A stretch of DNA of 64,000 nt from CAWKCE01 sp032127035 (lineage in GTDB: Bacteria > Actinomycetota > Actinomycetes > JAHEKZ01): the NCBI GenBank assembly GCA_963848085.1, contig CAWKCE010000004.1, positions 310,001 to 374,000 on the forward strand. The letters are read 5' to 3'. The notes under the pieces are model-generated. The model made no database searches. It was not told the DNA's origin and worked only from the letters and a program-made list of their open reading frames with translations. This document shows positions 18,772-26,814 of the stretch, piece by piece. The translations under genes were made by a program, and so were the position numbers. Position 1 is the first letter of the stretch. The number at the start of each line of letters is the position of its first letter.

Positions 18772-19554
18772 ATGCGCGAGCCTCCTCTCCGAACCCTGGT
18801 CACAGCGGGGGGCCTCGCGCTCGCACTGACGGTCGCGACGGGGTGTTCCGGCGGCACCGGACCGATACCCCGAGTCGACTCCACCCCGGCGCCCGTCTCG
18901 ACGTCCACGACGGCCAAGCCGACGCCCACAAGGGCCGCACCGACTCGAATGACGGAACTGTCCCGCGACGGCGGGAACGCCGGTGCGCGCCTGTGGTTCG
19001 CCGGTCCGGCCAAGGAGTCTCGGGCGAACAGCGTGGAGCGGTTTCTGGACGACGGTGGGCGGCTGTGCGGCTCGGCGGACCTCAGACACCGGTTCGTCTT
19101 CGGTGGCGGGGCCGGCGGCTGGATCGTCGGGGGCATCAGCCTGGGGAACAGGTCCGACCTTCCGTGTGCGTTGCGTGGCCCGATTCGGTTCGTTGGTCTG
19201 GACTCGCAGGGCCGTCGCGTCACCACAGTGAGCACGTGCGACGAGATGGTCCTCAAGCACCAGTCCTGCGCCGCGCCGATCGTGCTTTTCCCGGTCGGCA
19301 CCGCCCAGCGTCAGAAGCACCCCAGCGCGATCTCCGTGCGTCTGTACGGATGGTCGCGAGGCGGGGGTCCGCGCGCCGGCGGGTGTCCTTCGCGCCGCAT
19401 CGTGTCACCGGCCACCTTGAGGCTTTCGCTCGGTGACCTGACCTTCCGGCTGCTCAACCGGGACCCGGCATGGGCGGCCCGCAGCGGGGACCGCGGCGAC
19501 ATGTGGGGATGCGGCAACGTCGTCATCGCGGGAGGGCCGCGAGCTCGAGGGTGA
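18772..19554 (+). CDS. Lipoprotein of unknown function (DUF4232-like)
   Basis: The ATG at 18772 has GGAAGGGG upstream; an in-frame GTG at 18751 would add a basic extension. The signal sequence ends in a lipobox ('ALTVATGC'), so the mature protein is anchored to the outer face of the membrane by a lipidated cysteine. A Thr/Pro-rich linker follows, then a beta-rich domain with paired cysteines (LCGSADL, DLPCALRG, STCDEM, HQSCAAP). The pattern 'GGISLGNRSDLPCALRGP' resembles DUF4232 secreted proteins. About 260 residues. It is the last gene of its run. Confidence 0.75.
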   Translation: MREPPLRTLVTAGGLALALTVATGCSGGTGPIPRVDSTPAPVSTSTTAKPTPTRAAPTRMTELSRDGGNAGARLWFAGPAKESRANSVERFLDDGGRLCGSADLRHRFVFGGGAGGWIVGGISLGNRSDLPCALRGPIRFVGLDSQGRRVTTVSTCDEMVLKHQSCAAPIVLFPVGTAQRQKHPSAISVRLYGWSRGGGPRAGGCPSRRIVSPATLRLSLGDLTFRLLNRDPAWAARSGDRGDMWGCGNVVIAGGPRARG

Positions 19555-19609
19555 CCGGTCCCCACGACGCTGTGTCCGATTCCCGCTAGTACTGGTCGGA
19601 CTGGTCAGC

Positions 19610-21043
19610 TTGGATGAGCACATGGACGACGTCGAGACCCTGTACCGCGCGGTGACGGCACGAGACCGCCGCCTCGACGGCCGTTTCGTGTTCGCCGTCA
19701 CGTCGACCGGCATCTACTGCCGTCCGTCGTGTCCCGCCCGCACCCCGAAGCGCGAGAACATCCGCTACTACCCAGTGCCGGCGGCCGCGGTCGCTGCCGG
19801 TTTCCGTGCGTGCCGCCGCTGCCGGCCGGACGCGGTTCCCGGCAGCCGGGACTGGGACCACCGTGGCGACCTGGTGGCCCGGGCACTCCGCCTGGTCGCC
19901 GCCGGAACGGTCGACGACGACGGGGTGTCCGGTCTCGCACGTCGGCTGGCGGTCAGCGAGCGTCACCTGCACCGGTCTCTGGTGGCCGAGCTCGGCGTAG
20001 GCCCTCAGGCGCTGGCCCGCACGCGTCGGGCGCAGACCGCCCGGCTCCTGCTGGACCAGACGGATCTGTCGGTCACCGACATCGCCTTCGCGGCCGGCTT
20101 CGCGAGCATCCGTCAGTTCAACGACGTCATGCGTGCCGAGTTCGGTGCCCCCCCGTCTCGGCTGCGCGGCGCTCCGGCCGCTGACCGGCCGGCGGACGCC
20201 GGGCCGCTCGTCCTGCGGCTGACCACCCGCTCGCCATGGGCATCGTCGGCCACGCTCGCGTTCCTCGCGGCACGTGCCGTCCCTGGAGTGGAGACCGTGT
20301 CGGGATCGGTGTACCGACGCTCGCTGCGGACGATCGGCGGCGCGGGTCTGATCGAAGCGTGGCCGGAGGCGGAGCGGCTGGCGGTTCGGTTGCGACTGCC
20401 GTCGCTCGACGCGATTCGACCGTCCGTCACCGCCGCTCGCCGATTGTTCGACTTGGACGCCGACCCGGCATCCGTGGACGCTGTGCTGTCCGCGGACCCT
20501 CACCTGTCCGCGCTGGTCCGGGCTCGACCGGGACTTCGGGTGCCGGGCGCCGTCGACGGGTTCGAGCTTGCCGTGCGTGCGGTGGTGGGTCAGCAGGTGT
20601 CGGTGGCCGGCGCCCGCACGCTGCTCGGCCGGGTGGCGAAGCGGGCCGGGGACTCGATGACGGCGGGAGACGACATCACTCGGGTGTTCCCGACGGCCGC
20701 CCAGCTGGCCGCGGCCGACCTCGTGGGCTGCGGACTGACCGGCCGTCGGGTGGACACGTTGCGCGCGCTCGCCGAGCGCGTCGTCGCCGGTGCGGTCGAG
20801 CTCGCACCCGGTGCCGCCCTGGACGATCAGAGGGCCTCGCTGCTCGCCGTCCCCGGGATCGGGCCGTGGACCGCGGACTACATCGGAATGCGGGCGCTCG
20901 GCGACCCCGATGCGTTTCCGGCGGATGATCTGGTACTGCGGCGCGTCGTGACCCGCTTCTCGCTCGACCCTGACCGATGGAGACCGTGGCGCGCCTACGC
21001 CGCCGTGCACCTGTGGACCCACCAGCACGAGGAGCAGACATGA
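19610..21043 (+). CDS. Ada-AlkA fusion: methyl-phosphotriester receptor, AraC HTH and 3-methyladenine glycosylase
   Basis: About 477 aa. Residues 10-75 are an Ada-type zinc domain (C37, C41, C68, C71 counted from TTG 19610), whose first cysteine accepts methyl groups from DNA phosphotriesters. Residues about 85-180 are an AraC-type helix-turn-helix. Residues about 195-270 match the AlkA N-terminal domain, and the rest is an HhH-GPD glycosylase (VPGIGPWTADYIGMR). The fusion senses alkylation and excises alkylated bases. ATG 19622 is an alternative start. The stop overlaps the ogt start in ATGA, so direct reversal and base excision are coupled. It probably activates its own operon. Confidence 0.93.
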   Translation: MDEHMDDVETLYRAVTARDRRLDGRFVFAVTSTGIYCRPSCPARTPKRENIRYYPVPAAAVAAGFRACRRCRPDAVPGSRDWDHRGDLVARALRLVAAGTVDDDGVSGLARRLAVSERHLHRSLVAELGVGPQALARTRRAQTARLLLDQTDLSVTDIAFAAGFASIRQFNDVMRAEFGAPPSRLRGAPAADRPADAGPLVLRLTTRSPWASSATLAFLAARAVPGVETVSGSVYRRSLRTIGGAGLIEAWPEAERLAVRLRLPSLDAIRPSVTAARRLFDLDADPASVDAVLSADPHLSALVRARPGLRVPGAVDGFELAVRAVVGQQVSVAGARTLLGRVAKRAGDSMTAGDDITRVFPTAAQLAAADLVGCGLTGRRVDTLRALAERVVAGAVELAPGAALDDQRASLLAVPGIGPWTADYIGMRALGDPDAFPADDLVLRRVVTRFSLDPDRWRPWRAYAAVHLWTHQHEEQT

Positions 21044-21537
21044 CCGTGTTCGTCACGACCGTGCAGACTGCGGCGGCTCCGTGGACCGTCGTCGTCGACG
21101 AGGCAGATGTCGTCATCGCCTCCGGCTTCGACGGTCCGGCGGCGATCGTCGACCGACTCACCGACGCCCAGCGGTCCTCGGGCGTCCAGACCATCCCGGA
21201 TCTCGGACCTGTGTCGACGGCGATGCGGGACTACCTCGACGGCGACGCCGGGGCGCTGGAGGCGGTACCCGTCGCGCAGCCAGGAGGTCCGTTCCAGCAG
21301 GAGGTCTGGCAGGCGATGCGCGCCATCCCGGCGGGTGAGACCTGGTCGTACGCCGAGCTCGCGGCCAAGGCTGGCCGGCCGTCGGCCACCCGGGCCGCCG
21401 GAACCGCATGTGCACGGAACCTCGTGGCGCCGTTCGTTCCCTGCCACCGGGTCGTACGGTCCGACGGCTCGTTGGGGGGCTACTACTACGGGCTCGATGT
21501 GAAGCGCTGGCTGCTGGACCTGGAGTCGCGGGCGTGA
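21040..21537 (+). CDS. ogt: Methylated-DNA--[protein]-cysteine S-methyltransferase
   Basis: A 165-aa O6-alkylguanine-DNA alkyltransferase. The acceptor is Cys135 in PCHRV, preceded by RAAGTACARNLVAPF, and the DNA-binding helix lies near residues 110-123. The protein removes O6-methyl groups in a single suicidal transfer. The start at ATG 21040 overlaps the Ada-AlkA stop, so translation is coupled and expression should follow that activator. It ends tail to tail with the DAHP synthase gene, 8 bases apart. Confidence 0.94.
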   Translation: MTVFVTTVQTAAAPWTVVVDEADVVIASGFDGPAAIVDRLTDAQRSSGVQTIPDLGPVSTAMRDYLDGDAGALEAVPVAQPGGPFQQEVWQAMRAIPAGETWSYAELAAKAGRPSATRAAGTACARNLVAPFVPCHRVVRSDGSLGGYYYGLDVKRWLLDLESRA

Positions 21538-21545
21538 GCTGACGG

Positions 21546-22577
21546 TCAGGCGTCGCCAGCCGGCCGACGCCCCATCATCGGAGGAAGCTGCCGGACGGCC
21601 TGGGCCAGCGCACGCAGGTCACCGTCCAGCAGCGCCTGGGGGCCGTCGACCAAGGCGGACTCGGGGTCTGGGTGGACATCGACCAGGATGCCGTCGGCGC
21701 CCACGGCGATGGCCGCCCGGGACAGCGGCACGACCAGGTCGCGCCGACCTCCGGAGTGGGACGGGTCGACCATCACCGGCAGGTGCGACAGGCCGTGCGC
21801 AACGGGGACGGCGGCGATGTCCAGCGTGTTGCGGGTGGCCGTCTCGAACGTCCGGATCCCGCGCTCACACAAGACGATGTCGAGATTGCCCCGCTGCGCG
21901 ACGTACTCGGCGGCCATGAGCCACTCCTCGACGGTTGCGTTCATGCCGCGCTTGAGCAGCACCGGCTTTCCGACCGATCCGACGGCCTGGAGGAGCGCGA
22001 AGTTCTGCATGTTGCGCGTCCCCACCTGGAGCATGTCCGCATAGGAGGCAACCAGCTCGACGTCGTGGGCGTCGACAACCTCGGTCACGACCGGCAGCCC
22101 GACCTCGGCCCTGACGTCGGCCAGGATGCGCAGGCCCGCCTCGCCAAGACCCTGGAAGGCGTAGGGAGAGGTCCGCGGTTTGAACGCGCCGCCGCGGAGG
22201 AGGGCGGCCCCGGCGGCCTTGGCCATCTGCGCGGCCTGCAGGGTCTGCTCGGGCGTCTCGACTGCGCAGGGTCCGGCAACGAGAGTGAACGTGTCCGGGC
22301 CGATCGGCACCCGGGCGTCTCCGACGTAGACCGTGGTCATGTCTGGGTGGTGCTGGCGACTCACGAGCTTGTAGGGCGCGGAGATGCGCACCACCTCACT
22401 CACGCCGGCCATGCTGAGCAGGTTGAGCGAGCGGAAGTGCTCGACGTCGCCGACGAGTCCGACGATGGTCCGTGACACCCCGCGGCTGACGAACGCGTCG
22501 CCCCCCGCTGCCTTCACGCGTGTCACGACGGCACCGACCTGCTCGGTCGTCGCCTCCGGGCTCATCACTACGACCAT
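21546..22577 (-). CDS. aroF: 3-deoxy-7-phosphoheptulonate synthase, type I-beta with N-terminal regulatory domain
   Basis: A 343-aa DAHP synthase of the Thermotoga/Bacillus type. The first about 85 residues form the ferredoxin-like regulatory domain ('MVVVMSPEATTEQVGAVV...IVGLVGD'). The TIM barrel follows with AGPCAVE, RGGAFKPRTSPYAF, GTRNMQNF, LLKRGM and VDPSHSGG. In this type the N-terminal domain carries feedback inhibition by aromatic amino acids (Tyr/Phe). The gene sits about 3 kb from a class II enzyme for the same reaction. A 200-base leader with a strong hairpin precedes it. The symbol is used for function and does not imply E. coli orthology. Confidence 0.92.
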   Translation of the reverse strand: MVVVMSPEATTEQVGAVVTRVKAAGGDAFVSRGVSRTIVGLVGDVEHFRSLNLLSMAGVSEVVRISAPYKLVSRQHHPDMTTVYVGDARVPIGPDTFTLVAGPCAVETPEQTLQAAQMAKAAGAALLRGGAFKPRTSPYAFQGLGEAGLRILADVRAEVGLPVVTEVVDAHDVELVASYADMLQVGTRNMQNFALLQAVGSVGKPVLLKRGMNATVEEWLMAAEYVAQRGNLDIVLCERGIRTFETATRNTLDIAAVPVAHGLSHLPVMVDPSHSGGRRDLVVPLSRAAIAVGADGILVDVHPDPESALVDGPQALLDGDLRALAQAVRQLPPMMGRRPAGDA

Positions 22578-22631
22578 GACTTGCTCCTCTTCCTTCGGCG
22601 CCGGCGTCGCTGCCTGCGTCCGCTCATGAGA

Positions 22632-22660
22632 AAGGCCCCGGGCGGCTGCCTCGGGGCCTT
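22632..22660 (-). terminator. Hairpin in the aroF leader (attenuator or nfo terminator)
   Basis: AAGGCCCCG (22660-22652 read on the minus strand) pairs perfectly with CGGGGCCTT, enclosing an 11-base loop, and is followed by TTCTC. It ends 55 bases before the aroF ATG. It could end pknL-nfo transcription or attenuate aroF. The T-run is short. A -10-like TATGCT on the minus strand at 22766-22761 could start an aroF leader transcript of about 185 bases. No aromatic-codon leader peptide is present. Confidence 0.5.
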
Positions 22661-22800
22661 CGTCGTGTCGGTGCGGCTAGGCGGTGTTTCGCCGGTTGAC
22701 CGACCGCGGACCCCGGTCGGCAAAGCCATCGGATGTTTCCCGCTGACGCTGCATGCGCGGAGCATAGCGGTGAGGTGCCCCGGGCGACGGTTGGGAGGAG

Positions 22801-23652
22801 TCAGCGGGACCTCAGGCGCTTCAGTGTGGAGATGTCGTCGCGGTGCGCGGATCGTCCTCCCGGCGTCTCGACGACGAGGGGTACGCCTCGGCAAGCAGGG
22901 TGCCGGAGGAGCGCGGCGAACGGTGTCAGGCCGATGTGGCCCTGGCCAACTGCCGCATGTCGATCGCGGTGGGCGCCCACCGCATCGCGTGAGTCGTTGG
23001 CGTGGACCAGCTGGAGCGGTACGCCACCGGACGCTTCGGGAAGCCGGTCGAGCACCTGCTTCATGCCGCCCCGGGCCGCGAGATCGTGTCCGGCGGCGAA
23101 CAGGTGGCAGGTGTCCAGGCACAGTCCCAGCCGCGGGTGGTGCTCGAGTGCCGTCAGGTACACGCCGAGCTCGTCCAGCGTCGAGCACAAGGACCTGCCC
23201 TGTCCGGCGGTCGGCTCGAGAAGCAGCGCCGGGGCGTCGTCGTCGAGCTGGTCCAGGAGCGGCAGCAGCGTGCCTGCCACCTGGCGGAGGGAACGGTCGC
23301 GAAAGCCGGCCACCACCGACGACCCGGTGTGGACCACGACACCTCGAGCTGCGATCTGGCTCGCGCGGCGGAGCGTGTGGGCCAGGGACTCCACTGATCG
23401 GCCTGCGGTGGCGGCGTCCGGGCTGCCCAGGTTGACCAGGTACGACGCATGGACGAAAGCCGGCAGTCCGGACTCAACGGCATCTCGGAACGCCGTGTCC
23501 TCGGAAGCGTCGCCCGGCTGGGCAGACCAGCTGCGGGCGTTGCCCAGGAACACCTGGACCACCTCGGCGCCGACCGCTGCCGCGTAGGCCAGCCCCTGGG
23601 TGGCCAGTCCCTGGCCGACCGGGACATGGGAGCCGATCGCAGAACGCGGCAT
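22801..23652 (-). CDS. nfo: Deoxyribonuclease IV (AP endonuclease, Nfo type)
   Basis: A 283-aa TIM-barrel AP endonuclease that cuts abasic sites with a trinuclear zinc centre. Visible metal ligands and landmarks: IGSHVPVG at the N-terminus (His), FVHASYLVNLG, VVVHTGS, LLLEPTAG (Glu), GLCLDTCHLFAAGHD (Asp/His), LVHANDSRD (His/Asp) and VVETPGG (Glu). All nine ligand positions appear filled. The ATG at 23652 is 10 bases downstream of the kinase stop, so it shares the kinase operon. It lies between two DNA-repair/aromatic loci on the other strand. Confidence 0.93.
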   Translation of the reverse strand: MPRSAIGSHVPVGQGLATQGLAYAAAVGAEVVQVFLGNARSWSAQPGDASEDTAFRDAVESGLPAFVHASYLVNLGSPDAATAGRSVESLAHTLRRASQIAARGVVVHTGSSVVAGFRDRSLRQVAGTLLPLLDQLDDDAPALLLEPTAGQGRSLCSTLDELGVYLTALEHHPRLGLCLDTCHLFAAGHDLAARGGMKQVLDRLPEASGGVPLQLVHANDSRDAVGAHRDRHAAVGQGHIGLTPFAALLRHPACRGVPLVVETPGGRSAHRDDISTLKRLRSR

Positions 23653-23662
23653 CCGGCGAGTG

Positions 23663-25564
23663 TCAGACCACGACGATCGTGACGGTGGAGCCCTTGGGCG
23701 CCAGGTCACCGCCGTTGGGGTTCTGGTCGACGACGACGCCCACGCAGAACACGACGCACTTGTTGTCGACGACGACCTGGAAGCCCTCTTTCTCGAGTGT
23801 CTTCTTCGCGTTGTCGACCGACTTGCGCAGCACGTTGGGAACCTCGACCAGCGGCGGCCCGAGGGAGACGACGACCTCGATCGTGGAGCCCTTGGTGACG
23901 CGCGCCCCGGAGGTTGGCGTCTGCGACAGCACCTCGCCCTTCGACGTGCCGTCCTGGTAGCGCTCGCCGGTCTGTCGGATCTCCAGACCCACGGCCGCCA
24001 AGTCCGACTTGGCGGCCCCGAAGGCCTTCCCGACGACGTTGGGGACCTCGACCGGCGGCAGCCCGCGACTGACGACGAGGTCGATCTCCGCGTCGGCGCG
24101 CACCTCAGTCCCGGCCTTGGGACTGCTGGTGATGACCTTGCCCTCCTTGATGGTCGTGGAGAACTCCTTCGAGGTGTTCCCGACCACCAGCGTCCGCTTG
24201 GCCAGCTTGTCGACAGCCTGGCCCACCGTGAGCCCGACGAGCTTCGGCACCTGGTAGCGCTCTGGGCCCTTCGACAGGACGAGCACCACGGTCCCGCCGT
24301 TCTGCACCCGGCCACCGGGCTCCGGGTCGCTGGACAGCACCTGTCCCTCCGGCACGATCTCGCTGAACCCGGCCTTTCCGTACTCCCAGGACAACCCCTG
24401 CTCGGCGAGCTTGGTCTCCGCTTGTTTCGCCGCGACTCCGACGACCCCCGGCACGGTCGTGTAGCGCCCGGTACCAAGCCAGTACGCGGCAGCTCCGGCT
24501 GTGACGGCGAGCAGCACCACGACCGCCAACGCAATCCAGCCACGGCTGCGGCGGCGCTTGGCCGGTGCCCGACCGGGATCCACGACCACCCCGCTCACCG
24601 GCACGGCGACGGCGCCTGCTGCACCTGCCGCTGCGGGGGTTCCCGGTGCCGGTGGGATCGGCACGACGAGGGTCTGCTGCAGGTCGGGTTCGGGAGGGGT
24701 CGGTGCCGGCGGCTCCAGGACACCGCGCCGGGCCTGTTCGACGAGCGCCAGCATGGCGGCCGCGTCGCGAGGCCGGGCATCGGGATCCTGCTGGGTCGCC
24801 TGCGCGACCAGAGCGTCGACCGACGCCGGGACTCCGCCGACCAGGGTGGACGGTGCCGGGACCACGTCGTGGACGTGCCGGTAGGCCAGTCCGATGGCGT
24901 TGTCGTCCTGGAACGGGGTCTCCCCGGTCAGCATCTCGAACAGGAGGATCCCGGCGGAGTAGACGTCGGAGCGCGCGTCGGCCACTCCTCTGGTCTGCTC
25001 CGGAGCCAGGTAGGCCATCGTGCCCATGAGTACGCCCTGCGATGCGCCACTTGTGGGGGTGGCGGCAGCGGCCCGCGCCAAACCGAAGTCGGTCACCTTG
25101 ATCCGGCCGTCCAGCCCGATCAGGACGTTCTCCGGCTTCACGTCCCGGTGGACGAGTCCGACGGCGTGGGCTGCCTGCAGCGCCGCCAACACCGGCTCGA
25201 TGACGTCCAGCGCCTCGGTGGGGTCCAGCCGACCACGCTCGGTGAGCAGGTCCCTCAGGGTCCGCCCCGGCACGTACTCCATGACGAGGTAGACCAGCCC
25301 GTCGTCCTCGCCCTGGTCGTGGACGATCACCACGTTGCCGTCGTAGATGCCGGCCGCGGCCTGCGCTTCGCGTGAGAAGCGCGCCACGAAGTCGGGATCC
25401 TCGGCGAAGACCGGGGCCATGACCTTCAGTGCCACGGTGCGACCGAGACGGGTGTCGGTTCCGCGGTAGACGGAGGCCATTCCGCCCCGGGCGATGAGCT
25501 CCTCCACGAGGTAGCGCTGGTGGAGCAGACGCCCGATCACGGGGTCTGGAGCGGAGGAGTTCAC
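23663..25564 (-). CDS. PASTA-domain Ser/Thr protein kinase (PknB/PknL type)
   Basis: A 633-aa transmembrane kinase from GTG 25564. The kinase domain spans about 17-280: glycine loop ARGGMASVY, catalytic Lys47 (VALK), HRDVKPEN with D141, DFG and the APE-like LAPEQ. A Pro/Ala-rich juxtamembrane region leads to one membrane helix ('WIALAVVVLLAVTAGAAAYW'), then four extracellular PASTA repeats (beginning YTTVPGVVG, YQVPKLVG, VEVPNVVG, VEVPNVLR), which bind muropeptides in relatives. The last repeat has a Cys pair (KCVVFC). Divergent from it is an Rv2175c-like regulator, the arrangement of pknL in Mycobacterium, although that kinase lacks PASTA repeats. Confidence 0.93.
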   Translation of the reverse strand: MNSSAPDPVIGRLLHQRYLVEELIARGGMASVYRGTDTRLGRTVALKVMAPVFAEDPDFVARFSREAQAAAGIYDGNVVIVHDQGEDDGLVYLVMEYVPGRTLRDLLTERGRLDPTEALDVIEPVLAALQAAHAVGLVHRDVKPENVLIGLDGRIKVTDFGLARAAAATPTSGASQGVLMGTMAYLAPEQTRGVADARSDVYSAGILLFEMLTGETPFQDDNAIGLAYRHVHDVVPAPSTLVGGVPASVDALVAQATQQDPDARPRDAAAMLALVEQARRGVLEPPAPTPPEPDLQQTLVVPIPPAPGTPAAAGAAGAVAVPVSGVVVDPGRAPAKRRRSRGWIALAVVVLLAVTAGAAAYWLGTGRYTTVPGVVGVAAKQAETKLAEQGLSWEYGKAGFSEIVPEGQVLSSDPEPGGRVQNGGTVVLVLSKGPERYQVPKLVGLTVGQAVDKLAKRTLVVGNTSKEFSTTIKEGKVITSSPKAGTEVRADAEIDLVVSRGLPPVEVPNVVGKAFGAAKSDLAAVGLEIRQTGERYQDGTSKGEVLSQTPTSGARVTKGSTIEVVVSLGPPLVEVPNVLRKSVDNAKKTLEKEGFQVVVDNKCVVFCVGVVVDQNPNGGDLAPKGSTVTIVVV

Positions 25565-25639
25565 GACCGACGAGTCTACGTTCGGGCGGACCGGGGTCCG
25601 TGCAGGCTGGTCCGCGCGCCGCGTGGCAGGGTGGAGCCT

Positions 25640-26026
25640 GTGAGCACCCAGGCCAGCCTCGACACCCCCGTGACAGCTGACGTCGACGCACTCGTCGGGG
25701 AGTGGTTGACGGTGCCGGACCTTGCCGAGCTGATCGGCAGCGACGTCGTCCGAACCCGGGAGCTGCTGCGTGACCGCCAGTTCGTCGGCGTCCGCCGCGG
25801 TGAGCGCAACGTCATCAGCGTGCCGGCGGCGTTCGTGGTCGAGGGGGCCGTGCTGAAGGGTCTGCCTGGTCTGCTGACCCTGCTGGCGGATGCCGGCTAC
25901 GACGAGAACCAGGCCCTGCGATGGCTTTTCACGCCCGACGAGACACTGCCCGGCACCCCGGTGGCAGCGTTGTCGACGCACTCGGCACGAGAAGTGCGGC
26001 GCCGCGCCCAGTCACTGGCGTTCTGA
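25640..26026 (+). CDS. Rv2175c-family DNA-binding protein
   Basis: A 128-aa protein from GTG 25640. 'WLTVPDLAELIGSDVVRTRELLRDR' forms a winged helix-turn-helix, and the C-terminal half ('GLPGLLTLLADAGYDENQALRWLFTPDE') matches Rv2175c of Mycobacterium tuberculosis. There, Rv2175c is phosphorylated on an N-terminal threonine by the divergent kinase PknL, which abolishes DNA binding. The N-terminus here (STQASLDTPVTADV) also carries threonines. The kinase gene is divergent with 75 bp between, so the functional pair is very likely conserved. It is followed 6 bases later by crtYc. Confidence 0.9.
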   Translation: MSTQASLDTPVTADVDALVGEWLTVPDLAELIGSDVVRTRELLRDRQFVGVRRGERNVISVPAAFVVEGAVLKGLPGLLTLLADAGYDENQALRWLFTPDETLPGTPVAALSTHSAREVRRRAQSLAF

Positions 26027-26032
26027 ACCGAG

Positions 26033-26380
26033 ATGGCGCATCTGTCGTATCTCGGGGTGCTGCTGCTCATCGTGGTCGGAACCGGCTGGCTCGAGGTCGT
26101 TCTGCGGACCCGGGTCTACCGGAGGTGGAAGCGCCTGCTGCTGTCCGTGGCGCCTCTGGTTGCGCTGTTCGTTGCGTGGGACCTGTACGCGATCGCGCGG
26201 GGGCACTGGACCTTCGACGCGGACCGGACGACCGGTGTCCTGTTCCCCGGTGACCTGCCACTGGACGAAGTCGCCTTCTTCGTGGTCGTTCCTATCGCTG
26301 CGATCCTGACGCTCGAGGCGGTCCGGTCCGTCAAGGGCTGGACGGTAGGCGACGAGGTCGAACCCGAGGCGCCACGGTGA
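26033..26380 (+). CDS. crtYc: Lycopene cyclase domain protein, small subunit CrtYc
   Basis: A 115-aa membrane protein with three helices. 'ARGHWTFDADRTTGV' and 'LPLDEVAFFVVVP' are the conserved parts of the CrtYc/CrtYe lycopene cyclase domain. In actinobacteria two such halves form a heterodimer that closes beta or epsilon rings on lycopene. The stop overlaps the crtYd start by 4 bases (GTGA), so the halves are made together. It comes 6 bases after the Rv2175c-type gene, an arrangement that may place carotenoid cyclisation under the same promoter. Confidence 0.9.
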   Translation: MAHLSYLGVLLLIVVGTGWLEVVLRTRVYRRWKRLLLSVAPLVALFVAWDLYAIARGHWTFDADRTTGVLFPGDLPLDEVAFFVVVPIAAILTLEAVRSVKGWTVGDEVEPEAPR

Positions 26381-26814
26381 CCTACACGCAGCTCGGGGTG
26401 CTCGCCGTCGCTGGGACCGTTGTCCTCGACCTGTGGATCCTGCGGACCCGCCTCCTGCGGCGCCGGGCGTTCTGGCTGTCGTACGCGATCGTGGTGTTCT
26501 TCCAGCTGGTCACCAACGGTCTGCTGACCGGGCTCCGGATCGTCCGGTACGACGCCGCCGCGATCCTCGGCGACGCGCAGCCGGTCTTCATCGGCGCCGG
26601 TCGCATCGCCTACGCCCCGCTCGAGGATCTGCTGTTCGGCTTCGCCCTGGTCACCCAGGCCATGGCCTGGTGGGTCTTCTGGGGGCGGCACGGGGTCCAG
26701 CGGACGCCGGTTGCCGGGCCACCACGTCGATGGGTGACCGGAGGGGTGCTAGGCACGCCTCCGCGCGATGACGGCCCGGCGCCAGGCGGCACCGGCGACG
26801 ACCAGGCGTCGTGA
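26377..26814 (+). CDS. crtYd: Lycopene cyclase domain protein, subunit CrtYd
   Basis: A 145-aa protein with three membrane helices. 'NGLLTGLRIVRYDAAAILG' and 'RIAYAPLEDLLFGFALV' are the second-half landmarks of the heterodimeric lycopene cyclase, with the conserved P-E-D. The C-terminal about 45 residues form a Gly/Pro/Arg-rich tail without family features. The gene overlaps the end of crtB on the other strand by 66 bases. Beta, gamma or epsilon ring specificity cannot be read from the sequence. Confidence 0.9.
   Translation: MTYTQLGVLAVAGTVVLDLWILRTRLLRRRAFWLSYAIVVFFQLVTNGLLTGLRIVRYDAAAILGDAQPVFIGAGRIAYAPLEDLLFGFALVTQAMAWWVFWGRHGVQRTPVAGPPRRWVTGGVLGTPPRDDGPAPGGTGDDQAS

Noticed and set aside
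22578..22757. Leader peptide controlling aroF by ribosome attenuation
   Set aside because: Two short minus-strand frames (starting near 22754 and 22732) lack Trp, Phe or Tyr codon runs; the Arg-rich end of one is probably incidental.
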